This document shows positions 9,496-17,280 of a stretch of 64,000 nucleotides of DNA, piece after piece. The stretch covers positions 62,001-126,000 of the forward strand of contig NZ_JACXBU010000007.1 of assembly GCF_014700075.1 (NCBI RefSeq). Direction: 5' to 3'. Position numbers and translations under genes: made by a program. The stretch comes from Pseudomonas sp. JM0905a (GTDB lineage: Bacteria > Pseudomonadota > Gammaproteobacteria > Pseudomonadales > Pseudomonadaceae). The stretch's first letter is position 1. Every line of letters begins with the position of its first letter. The notes below the pieces were generated by a model. The model saw only the letters and a program-made list of their open reading frames with translations. It ran no database searches and had not been told where the DNA came from.

Positions 9496-10128
9496 TCAGA
9501 TCGAGATCAGCCCATGCTCCAAGGCGTATTTCACCAAGGCGGCGGGCGTGTCGATGTTCAGCTTGCGACGGATGCTGAGGCGATAGGTCTCTACCGTGCG
9601 CACGCTGATATCCAGTTCACGGGCGACTTCCTTGTTGTTCAGCCCCTTGGCGATCATCGACAGGACCTGCAGTTCGCGTGGGGTCAGTTCGTTCTCGTCG
9701 CGGACGTTGGTGGCCAGCTTGCGGGCGATTTCCGGGCTGTAGAAGCTACCGCCGGCCACGATGGCCTCGATGGCGGCGATCAGCTCCTGGGATGGCGCGT
9801 TCTTCAGCACGTAGCCGAAGGCGCCGGCGTTGATGGACGTGCGCACGTACTCCTGGTTGTCGTACATGCTGAGGATAAGGATCTTGATGCCCGGATAAAG
9901 GCTGCACAGCCTGCAGGTCAGTTCCAGGCCGTTCATGTCCTTGAGGCCGACGTCCACCAGCAGCAGGTCCAGTTCGGTGGAGGCCACCAGTTCCAGTGCT
10001 GCTTCCCCGGACTCCGCTTCAGCCACCACGTCGAAGTGGGGCATCGCCGAGAGCAGGGATTTCACGCCATCGCGCACCAGCACGTGGTCGTCGATCAGCG
10101 CAATTCTGATGGGGTGCGGCAAGCTCAT
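9496..10128 (-). CDS. NarL/FixJ-type response regulator
   Basis: About 210 residues: a receiver domain (about residues 7-120) with the acidic pocket IDD near residues 12-14, the phospho-acceptor Asp near 59 (LLLVDVGL) and the conserved Lys in VLKNA. A LuxR-type helix-turn-helix follows at about 147-205 (ELTPRELQVLSMIAKGLNNKEVARELDISVRTVE). It lies 28 bases downstream of the sensor kinase gene on the same strand, so they form one two-component operon. I start at the second Met (MSLPHPIR). Its targets are unknown; the nearby cstA operon is a natural candidate by analogy with BtsSR and btsT, but this is inference. Confidence 0.92.
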   Translation of the reverse strand: MSLPHPIRIALIDDHVLVRDGVKSLLSAMPHFDVVAEAESGEAALELVASTELDLLLVDVGLKDMNGLELTCRLCSLYPGIKILILSMYDNQEYVRTSINAGAFGYVLKNAPSQELIAAIEAIVAGGSFYSPEIARKLATNVRDENELTPRELQVLSMIAKGLNNKEVARELDISVRTVETYRLSIRRKLNIDTPAALVKYALEHGLISI

Positions 10129-10159
10129 CACGGCCTCTGTGGAGTCACGAACCGGGCTG

Positions 10160-11512
10160 TCAGGCCCGCTGCAGGGGGATCTCGACCTGCAGTTCCGTGC
10201 GGCCGCTCATCGAAGACAGGGTGAAGGTGCCATGGTGATGGTCGACCCGCTCCCTGATGTTGCGCAGCCCGATTCCCTGGCTCCGATCCATCAGGCCGGG
10301 ATCGAACCCCACGCCGTTGTCCTCCACACGCAGGGCGATGGTGCCCTGGCTGGAAGCGAGCGAGATTATAGCGGCGCTGGCCCTGGAGTGGCGTTCGATG
10401 TTGCCCAGGGCTTCCTGGATGATGCGGAACAGCGTGACGCAGACGTCCATGTCCAGGCTGCTGTCGTCCAGCCCGCGTTCATACTGTGTACGGATCGCCG
10501 TGCGCTGCTCGAACTCCAGCACCAGTTGCTCGATTGCCGGCGACAGGCCGAGGGTGTCCAGCAACGATGGCCGCAGATCGTGGGAGATGCGGCGGATTTC
10601 GCCAATGGCCTCGCCCAGGCGCGCCGTGCCCGCGCGCAGGTTCTCCATGCCCCTGCCCTGCCCGTTTTCCAGCTCCAGGCTGGCCAGCTCGAACTGGAAC
10701 TTGATGGAAACCAGCTGCTGGCTGATGCCATCGTGCAGCTCGCGCGACACTCGCGAGCGCTCCTCTTCCTGCAGGTGGACGATGCGCTGGTTGAGGGCGG
10801 ACAGCTTGCGGTCGGCCAGGCGATGTTCGGTGAAATTCAGCATCAGGCCGCCGGTGAACACCACCAGCACGGCGATCAGCGAAAAGGACGCAATGGCCAG
10901 GACCGTGGTCAGCACCCCCGTGGCCACCTCCTGGCGCGATTTCAGGGTGGCCACTTCCACGTCGTCGATGTAGATGCCGGTACCCAGCATCCAGCCCCAG
11001 CGGTCCAGCATCACCACGTAGGAAAGCTTTTCGGTCACCTGGCCGGAGGAAGGTTTTTCCCAGCTGTAGAGCTGGTAGCCATCGCCGTTCTCGGCACTTT
11101 CGAGCAGTGCCTGGATCACCGGCAGGCCGTTCTTGTCCTTCATGCCGATGAGCTCCTTGCCCACCAGGTTCGCCTGCCGAGGGTGCATCAGGTTCTTGCC
11201 GTGGCGGTCGTAGACGAAGAAGTAGCCATCCAGCCCGAAGTTCGCCCGCGACAGCATGTGCAGCGCTTGTTGCTTGGCCTCCTCGTCGTCCCGGCCGCTG
11301 TCGTACAGGGGCGCAATCAGGCTGAGGGCCAGCTCCAGGTAGTTTTTGATCTCGGCCTTCTTGGCGGCCATGATGCTGCTTTCCACCAGCCGGGCCTGCT
11401 CCTCTTCCAGCTTGCGGCTCTGGGCGAACACCAGCACGCAGATGAAGAGCACCGACACGATGAGCGGCATGACGCTGAGGGTGACGATCTTGTGTTTGAG
11501 TTGCATGGTCAT
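10160..11512 (-). CDS. Membrane sensor histidine kinase with periplasmic Cache domain
   Basis: 450 residues. A transmembrane helix (about 8-30) is followed by a periplasmic single-Cache domain (about 40-190, with YFFVYDRHGKNLMHP and a GTGIYIDDV end), a second transmembrane helix (about 198-222), a HisKA_3 dimerisation helix with phospho-acceptor His260 (ERSRVSRELHDG), and an HATPase_c domain (DNGVGFD, GIGLRNIRERV). This is a NarX/UhpB-class kinase paired with the response regulator downstream. Cache domains of this type commonly bind short organic acids. Its position beside the CobW GTPase/YjiX/CstA genes suggests carboxylate or pyruvate sensing, but the ligand is not shown by sequence. Confidence 0.92.
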   Translation of the reverse strand: MTMQLKHKIVTLSVMPLIVSVLFICVLVFAQSRKLEEEQARLVESSIMAAKKAEIKNYLELALSLIAPLYDSGRDDEEAKQQALHMLSRANFGLDGYFFVYDRHGKNLMHPRQANLVGKELIGMKDKNGLPVIQALLESAENGDGYQLYSWEKPSSGQVTEKLSYVVMLDRWGWMLGTGIYIDDVEVATLKSRQEVATGVLTTVLAIASFSLIAVLVVFTGGLMLNFTEHRLADRKLSALNQRIVHLQEEERSRVSRELHDGISQQLVSIKFQFELASLELENGQGRGMENLRAGTARLGEAIGEIRRISHDLRPSLLDTLGLSPAIEQLVLEFEQRTAIRTQYERGLDDSSLDMDVCVTLFRIIQEALGNIERHSRASAAIISLASSQGTIALRVEDNGVGFDPGLMDRSQGIGLRNIRERVDHHHGTFTLSSMSGRTELQVEIPLQRA

Positions 11513-11624
11513 TCACTTCACAACGTGGCTGACGCCGCGCGAATCATCGTAGGGTGGAAGTCGCTTGTCACTCCCACCGCTGGTGCCCGGATCGACGCCC
11601 ATGGTGGATCGATGAAGCGTGATC

Positions 11625-11655
11625 CACCTGTGGGGGCGAATTCATTCGCGATTCG
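11625..11655. repeat. REP-like dyad between kinase and yjiA
   Basis: The core CCTGTGGGGGCGAATTCATT with the following CGCGATTCGCC is one member of the dyad family, lying between the start of the kinase gene and the end of the CobW-type GTPase gene. Confidence 0.55.
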
Positions 11656-11661
11656 CCGATC

Positions 11662-12636
11662 TCACACCTGCGCCGCTTCGAACCCCGCGCGGATCCTCTC
11701 TTCCGGCAGCTGGTCGCCGATGAACACCATCACGCTCTCGCGCGCCTCGCCTTCCTGCCACTCGCTGTCCCAGTCGAAGCCATACAGCCGCAGCACGCCC
11801 TGGAACACCAGGCGACGCGCTTCGCCGTCGACGCAGAGCACGCCCTTGTAGCGCAGCAGGGAATTGCCGTGCTCCTCCAGCAGCCCTTCCATGAAGCTGC
11901 TGAGCTTGTCCATGTCCAGCGGGCGTTCGCTCTTCAGCACCAGGGTGCCGATGCGATCCGGCGTGGCGGCCGGTTTGAGCGGACGCAGGGTCAGCGCGGG
12001 GCCGACGTCGGCATTGAGGTTGAAGCCGCGCACGTCCAGTAACTCGGCCAGGTCGATGCGGCCGTGGTCCACCACACGGATCGGCGCGCGGCGGTTGATG
12101 CGCGAGAGGCGCTGGCAGAGGGCATCGAAGTGCGCCTCGTCCACCAGGTCGCGCTTGCTCACCAGGATGCGGTCGGCGAAGCCCACCTGGGCCTGGGCCA
12201 TGGTTTCCTGCAGGTGACGCTCGGCGTTCACCGCGTCCACCAGGGTGATGATGCCGTCCAGCACGTAGCGCTCGCAGAGCTCTTCTTCGGCGAAGAAGGT
12301 CTGCGCCACCGGCGCCGGATCGGCCAGGCCAGTGCACTCGATCACCAGGCGGTCGAAGGCCAGCTCGCCGGCGTCCAGGCGCTCCAGCAACAGGAACAGC
12401 GCCTTCTCCAGCTCCACGTGTATGGAGCAGCAGACACAGCCGTTAGCCAGGGTCATCACCTGCACGGCTTCATCGCCCAGCAACTGGCCGTCGATGGGAG
12501 TTTCGCTGAATTCGTTCTCGATCACCGCGATCTTCAGACCGTGTTCGGCCTTGAGGATGTGCTTGAGCAGGGTGGTCTTGCCGGCACCGAGAAAGCCGCT
12601 GAGCACGGTGACGGGAATGGGGAGATGGGCAGACAT
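11662..12636 (-). CDS. yjiA: CobW/YjiA-family GTPase (G3E, metal chaperone type)
   Basis: 324 residues. The P-loop GFLGAGKTT lies near residues 14-22, the metal-binding CxCC motif in NGCVCCS, the Walker B/switch region in ECTGLADP, the base-recognition motif SKRD near residue 160, and a C-terminal CobW_C domain at about 220-320. Members bind Zn, Co or Ni and hydrolyse GTP. It is the last gene of the order cstA-yjiX-yjiA seen in enterobacteria and pseudomonads, though a 110-base gap separates it from yjiX. Its role in pyruvate uptake is not established. Confidence 0.9.
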   Translation of the reverse strand: MSAHLPIPVTVLSGFLGAGKTTLLKHILKAEHGLKIAVIENEFSETPIDGQLLGDEAVQVMTLANGCVCCSIHVELEKALFLLLERLDAGELAFDRLVIECTGLADPAPVAQTFFAEEELCERYVLDGIITLVDAVNAERHLQETMAQAQVGFADRILVSKRDLVDEAHFDALCQRLSRINRRAPIRVVDHGRIDLAELLDVRGFNLNADVGPALTLRPLKPAATPDRIGTLVLKSERPLDMDKLSSFMEGLLEEHGNSLLRYKGVLCVDGEARRLVFQGVLRLYGFDWDSEWQEGEARESVMVFIGDQLPEERIRAGFEAAQV

Positions 12637-12746
12637 CGGGGCAATCCTCGAGATCAGGTTTTAACCCTAAAACATGGGCTCCGTGGGATGACCGGAAACA
12701 AGAGCGCCACGACTAGGCGTGGCGCTCAGGTTACCGCATCAGGGGT

Positions 12747-12950
12747 TCAACAGCAGCGTACGGGCCGTCCCTTGCCGCCGCCATAGCGCGCTTCCTGGCG
12801 CTCGCGGAAGAATTCCTCGTAACTCATCACCGGCTTGTCCGGGTGCTTGTTCTGCATGTGCTCGACGTAGTTGTCGTAGTCGGGCATGCCCACGAGCATG
12901 CGCGCTGCCTGCCCAAGGTACTTACCCATGCGGCTGAGGTCATTGAACAT
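12747..12950 (-). CDS. yjiX: YbdD/YjiX family small protein
   Basis: A 67-residue cytosolic protein of the YbdD/YjiX family (DUF466), recognisable by [20 protein letters not shown] and [20 protein letters not shown]. In this family the gene almost always follows a CstA-type carrier, as here, with only 13 bases between them. YbdD is reported to be needed for pyruvate uptake by CstA in E. coli. The C-terminus ends in two cysteines. Confidence 0.92.
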   Translation of the reverse strand: MFNDLSRMGKYLGQAARMLVGMPDYDNYVEHMQNKHPDKPVMSYEEFFRERQEARYGGGKGRPVRCC

Positions 12951-12963
12951 GCTCGTGGTCTCC

Positions 12964-15021
12964 TCAAGCGTCCGGAACCGGCTGGAACGGCGATTCCTTG
13001 TCGGTGCGCTCGGACTTCATCCAGGCGCTGCGGCCGACCTTGATGGCGTAGAACAGGATGCTCAGCACCACGAAGAGGAACAGCACGGTCAGGGTCGAGT
13101 TGGTGTAGGCGTTGAAGATCACGTGCTGCATCTGGCCCATGTCCTTGGCCGGCGCCAGGATCTGGCCAGCGGCGGCGGCGTCGCTGTATTTCTTGGCCAG
13201 GGCCAGGAAGCCGACCGCCGGGTTCGGGTCGAGCAGCTTGATCAGGCCTGCGGTGGTGGTGCAGATCAGCAGCCACACAGCCGGCACCAGGGTGACCCAC
13301 ACATAGCGCTGGCGCTTCATCTTGATCAGCACCACACAGCCCAGCATCAGGGCGATACCCGCCAGCATCTGGTTGGAGATGCCGAACAGCGGCCACAGGG
13401 TGTTGATGCCACCCAGCGGATCGACCACGCCCTGGTACAGCAACCAGCCCCAGAGGGCCACGCAACCGGCGGTGGCGATGACGTTGGCAGCCCAGGACTC
13501 GGTCTTCTTCAGCGCCGGGACGAAGTTGCCCAAGAGGTCCTGCAGCATGAAGCGACCGGCACGGGTACCGGCGTCCACCGCGGTGAGGATGAACAGCGCC
13601 TCGAAGAGGATCGCGAAGTGGTACCAGAAGGCCATGGTGTTCTCGCCCGGCAGCACCTGGTGGAGGATCTGCGCGATGCCTACGGCGAGGGTCGGCGCAC
13701 CACCGGCACGGGCCAGGATGCTGTGCTCACCGATATCGGTGGCGGTCTGTTGCAGCACTTCCGGGGTGATGGCGAAGCCCCAGCTGCTGACGGTGGCAGC
13801 CACGGCGTTCACGTCGGTGCCCACCAGTGCGGCCGGGCTGTTCATGGCGAAGTACACGCCCGGCTCGATCACCGAGGCGGCGACCATGGCCATGATGGCG
13901 ACGAAGGATTCCATCAGCATGCCGCCGTAGCCGATGTAGCGGGCATGGGTTTCGTTGGCCAGCAGTTTCGGCGTGGTGCCGGAGCTGATCAGCGCGTGGA
14001 AGCCGGAGACCGCGCCACAGGCGATGGTGATGAACAGGAACGGGAACAGGGTGCCCTTCCACACCGGGCCAGTGCCGTCGACGAACTGGGTCAGCGCCGG
14101 CATTTTCAGCTCGGGGGCGATGATCAGAATGCCGATGGCCAGGCCAACGATGGTGCCGATCTTGAGGAAGGTCGACAGGTAGTCACGCGGGGCGAGGATC
14201 AGCCACACCGGCAGCACGGCAGCGACGAAGCCATAGCCGATCAGCATCCAGGTGATCTGCACGCCGGTGAAGGTGAAGGCCGGGCCCCAGACGGGGTCGG
14301 CCGCCACGATGCCGCCGAGCCAGATGGAGGCCAGCAGCAGGATCACGCCGATAAGGGAAATCTCACCGATGCGGCCCGGGCGGATGTAGCGCATGTACAC
14401 GCCCATGAACACCGCAATCGGGATGGTCGCCATCACGGTGAACATGCCCCACGGGCTTTCGGCCAGGGCTTTCACCACGATCAGCGCCAGCACCGCAAGG
14501 ATGATGATCATGATCAGGAAGCAGCCGAACAGGGCGATGGTGCCCGGAATCCGGCCCATCTCTTCACGGACCATGTCGCCCAGCGAGCGGCCGTTACGAC
14601 GGGTGGAGAGGAACAGCACCATGAAGTCCTGCACCGCACCGGCCAGTACCACGCCGGCGATCAGCCAGAGCGTGCCGGGCAGGTAGCCCATCTGCGCAGC
14701 GAGTACCGGGCCCACGAGCGGGCCGGCGCCGGCGATGGCTGCGAAGTGGTGACCGAAGAGGATGTGCTTGTTGGTCGGAACGTAGTCCAGACCGTCGTTG
14801 TTCAACACCGCAGGCGTTGCACGGGAGGGGTCCAGCTGCATCACCTTGTTGGCGATGAACAGGCTGTAGTAACGGTAGGCAATCAGATAGATCGCGGTTG
14901 CAGCAGTAACGATCCAGAGGGCGTTGATCGCTTCGCCCCGACGCAGTGCCACGGTGCCCAGCGCAAATGCGCCCAGCAGGGCAACGGCGAACCAGGCAAT
15001 TCGGGAAGCCAGTTGGGTCAT
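12964..15021 (-). CDS. cstA: CstA/BtsT-family carrier (carbon starvation protein, pyruvate:H+ symporter type)
   Basis: 685 residues with about 16-18 hydrophobic segments, an integral inner-membrane carrier. Family signatures include [20 protein letters not shown] near residues 80-100, [18 protein letters not shown] and [18 protein letters not shown]. coli members (CstA, BtsT/YjiY) import pyruvate with protons or peptides under carbon limitation. The operon continues into yjiX and yjiA. A Cache-type two-component system lies just beyond. The upstream region holds an 18-base perfect palindrome (15148-15165) that is a candidate operator. Confidence 0.93.
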   Translation of the reverse strand: MTQLASRIAWFAVALLGAFALGTVALRRGEAINALWIVTAATAIYLIAYRYYSLFIANKVMQLDPSRATPAVLNNDGLDYVPTNKHILFGHHFAAIAGAGPLVGPVLAAQMGYLPGTLWLIAGVVLAGAVQDFMVLFLSTRRNGRSLGDMVREEMGRIPGTIALFGCFLIMIIILAVLALIVVKALAESPWGMFTVMATIPIAVFMGVYMRYIRPGRIGEISLIGVILLLASIWLGGIVAADPVWGPAFTFTGVQITWMLIGYGFVAAVLPVWLILAPRDYLSTFLKIGTIVGLAIGILIIAPELKMPALTQFVDGTGPVWKGTLFPFLFITIACGAVSGFHALISSGTTPKLLANETHARYIGYGGMLMESFVAIMAMVAASVIEPGVYFAMNSPAALVGTDVNAVAATVSSWGFAITPEVLQQTATDIGEHSILARAGGAPTLAVGIAQILHQVLPGENTMAFWYHFAILFEALFILTAVDAGTRAGRFMLQDLLGNFVPALKKTESWAANVIATAGCVALWGWLLYQGVVDPLGGINTLWPLFGISNQMLAGIALMLGCVVLIKMKRQRYVWVTLVPAVWLLICTTTAGLIKLLDPNPAVGFLALAKKYSDAAAAGQILAPAKDMGQMQHVIFNAYTNSTLTVLFLFVVLSILFYAIKVGRSAWMKSERTDKESPFQPVPDA

Positions 15022-15147
15022 GGAATGGTCTCCTGCCGCTGGGGGTCACCTGCGGCGGCTTTTGTTGTTGTTTATGCCCGGATAGGGGCAGCCGACACTA
15101 TCGGCGCACAGCGACTACGGAGAAATTCGCACAACTACGAAGCATGA

Positions 15148-15165
15148 CTACGTAGTACTACGTAG
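15148..15165. promoter_or_regulatory. 18-base perfect palindrome upstream of cstA
   Basis: The sequence CTACGTAGTACTACGTAG is its own reverse complement and lies 127-144 bases upstream of the cstA start. A related half-site, ACTACGAAG, lies just before it. Its place and symmetry suggest an operator for a dimeric or tetrameric regulator. Which regulator binds is unknown. Confidence 0.5.
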
Positions 15166-15194
15166 CCAGCATGCCCCGTCCCGGGGCACAGCAC

Positions 15195-15332
15195 ATTCCT
15201 GCAGGGGCGATTTCAATCGCCAAGCGGACCGCAGGTTCGCTTCGCTGATGGGTATCGCCCCGCTCCACCGCATCCTACGGAACCGTTCGATGCAGCGATG
15301 CCGGTGTGGGAGCGATTTCAATCGCGAGAGGA
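15195..15332. repeat. REP-like dyads between the LysE-type gene and cstA
   Basis: Two members of the dyad family are visible: GCAGGGGCGATTTCAATCGC at about 15202 and GTGGGAGCGATTTCAATCGC at about 15306. The 332-base gap 15022-15353 otherwise holds the cstA upstream region and no gene. Confidence 0.65.
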
Positions 15333-15353
15333 TTTTCCCCCGCTGAATGAAAT

Positions 15354-15971
15354 TCAACGGCTCAGCAGCAGCCTGCCGCCCATACCCAGCAGGAACACTC
15401 CCATCAGGATTTCGAACACCGCCTTGAAGCGCATGAAGCCGTCGCGCACGGCGGGGCTGGAGAAGAGCACCGCCATCCCGCAATACCAGAGGCAGGAGAT
15501 GCTGGCGCCGATGCTGACGATCGCCGCGTAGAACCAGGCAGGCGCATGGGCCGGGACCATCACGGCGAAGATGCTGCCATAGAAGGCCAGCGCCTTGGGG
15601 TTGGTCATGCTCACCAGGTAGCCCTTGCGGGCTGCGGCGAAGACGCCGGATTCGAGCGTGTCGGGCGCGGCGGCCAACGGTTTGCGGGCGCCGAGGATCA
15701 TCCGCGCGCCGATCCAGATGAGGTACAGGGCGCCGGCCAGCTTGATGCCGAGATAGAGCCATTCCACCTGCGTGACGATCAGGCCCAGCCCTGCCACAGC
15801 CAGCAGCGCCCAGGTGGCGGACGCGGCGGCCAGGCCCAGTCCGGTGGCCACGCCGGCACGACGGGAACGCAGGGTCGCGGTGGAGGTGACGATGGCGAAG
15901 TTGGGGCCCGGGCTGACGACGCTCAGCATCAGGACACCGGAAATGGCCAGCAATGCACCGAGATAATCCAC
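15354..15971 (-). CDS. LysE/RhtB-family amino-acid exporter
   Basis: 205 residues with about six hydrophobic helices, the standard size and build of LysE/RhtB inner-membrane exporters. The family motif SVVSPGPNFAIVTSTA is near the N-terminus, and MTNPKALAFYGSIFA lies at about residues 123-137. The substrate (a neutral or basic amino acid) cannot be fixed from sequence. It stands alone, with repeats upstream of cstA on one side and a hypothetical exported protein on the other. Confidence 0.88.
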   Translation of the reverse strand: MDYLGALLAISGVLMLSVVSPGPNFAIVTSTATLRSRRAGVATGLGLAAASATWALLAVAGLGLIVTQVEWLYLGIKLAGALYLIWIGARMILGARKPLAAAPDTLESGVFAAARKGYLVSMTNPKALAFYGSIFAVMVPAHAPAWFYAAIVSIGASISCLWYCGMAVLFSSPAVRDGFMRFKAVFEILMGVFLLGMGGRLLLSR

Positions 15972-16144
15972 GGCACCCTCCTGTCGTATGGGTCGGGGGA
16001 AGATGCCGGCGAGTATATCCGGGAGCCAGGCCAGCCGGGATGGCCGGTGACCAGGATTCAGACGGCGGTGACGGATTGGCGAAATCGGCGCCCCTCCCTC
16101 CGGAGAGAGAGGGAGCCATTAGTGGAAAGAGAAAGACCAGGACT

Positions 16145-16831
16145 TCAAGGCATGGCCGGAGGTTCGGCTGGCGGATTATCCGCTGGCGGCGGGTTGTCGA
16201 CTGGCGGTGGGTTATCAATCGGAGGTACTTCGTCCGGCTGGACGTTCCTGGCCCGCGGTATGCCCGCTGCGAACCAGCTCTGATTGGCCGCATTGCGAAT
16301 CAGCAGCACGGGGCTGTCGCATGGGGTTGGTGGTGCGGGGGTGAATGCGTCACGGATCACGAAGTCACCTTCGTCGGTCAGCGGCACGCCGGCCAGATTG
16401 GTGCTGTGCTCCGTGAACGGCTCCACTGCGCCACAGAACAGCGTGGCGAACACCGACTGCCCAGTAGCCCTGCCGATGCTGTTGCCCCCACCCAGGACCA
16501 GGCCACGGCCAAGTGCCACAAGGTCACCGGTCGCGCTCACCTGCGCATTTAAATTGCGGATCACCCAGATCTGCCCGGCTGGCTGCACACCGCGCACCAG
16601 GTTTCGGTTGACCACCGTGGCGATAGCCTCCAAACCCTGCCCGCTGGAAACCGGAATCACGCCAATGCCGCCCCTGAAGCGCAGCACTGCGTTGACGGCA
16701 GCCGGGTCAGCGGCCAGCGGATCATCGGCAGCCAAGCCACTGGCCGCCGGGTCAGTGGCAGCCAGGACACTGGCCGCCAGCGCTGCGGCGAGCAGCAGGA
16801 CAGGAATGGTGAGGGCTGTGGGTCTTTTCAT
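16145..16831 (-). CDS. Hypothetical exported protein with proline-rich C-terminal repeats
   Basis: 228 residues. I start at ATG 16831 because GGAGG lies seven bases upstream; an open frame continues for 80 more codons but reads as non-coding. A signal peptide (about residues 1-24, TALTIPVLLLAAALAASVLA) is followed by a segment rich in Ala, Asp and Pro. A globular middle has GGIGVIPVSSGQGLEAIATVVN and two cysteines that could pair. The tail consists of short Pro/Asn repeats (DNPPPV, DNPPPA, DNPPAEPP). It is probably periplasmic or cell-surface. I do not recognise the family. Confidence 0.7.
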   Translation of the reverse strand: MKRPTALTIPVLLLAAALAASVLAATDPAASGLAADDPLAADPAAVNAVLRFRGGIGVIPVSSGQGLEAIATVVNRNLVRGVQPAGQIWVIRNLNAQVSATGDLVALGRGLVLGGGNSIGRATGQSVFATLFCGAVEPFTEHSTNLAGVPLTDEGDFVIRDAFTPAPPTPCDSPVLLIRNAANQSWFAAGIPRARNVQPDEVPPIDNPPPVDNPPPADNPPAEPPAMP

Positions 16832-17280
16832 GTCGATACCTCCTCGCAGGCGCCCACTGGGGTGTCCGGCGGGCCGCCGCAATACAAAAAGAGAGGGGTA
16901 CTCCATGAACCCTTGTGGCAAGGGCAAGCTGGCCTCGTGACCTGTGGGACTCCGAAAATGAAAAAGTCGCTGCAGGGTCGCTGGCCGCGATGAGGTAGAC
17001 CGGGCGAACCGCCTCTCTCTCCCGGTTGGTGAATGGGCCTTGCGCCGCGTCAGATAAACGCTGGGCCCCACCTTCCGTCAGAGCCGGCACGAACACGAAC
17101 TACAGGATAGCGAGGGTGCAAAACTCTGGATGTATTGCACGGACCAGTATATGCCTGTGCCACCAGCCCCCCGGCCCGCCTGTCCCGTGATGGCGTCCTG
17201 GTACTACCCTTCGTCGGGAAAAACACCCTTTCCGCCCCGCCAATGGCTGCCGGCCAAAGGGGCCGGCAACCCTGCGGCCG
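16832..17280. other. Intergenic region without a gene
   Basis: This gap lies between the start of the exported protein gene and the 3' end of oprC. Open frames here have no coding character. It holds the hairpin TGCCGGCC-AAAGG-GGCCGGCA at 17248-17268, just after oprC. That hairpin lacks a T-run on the minus strand and so is at best a weak terminator. Confidence 0.5.
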
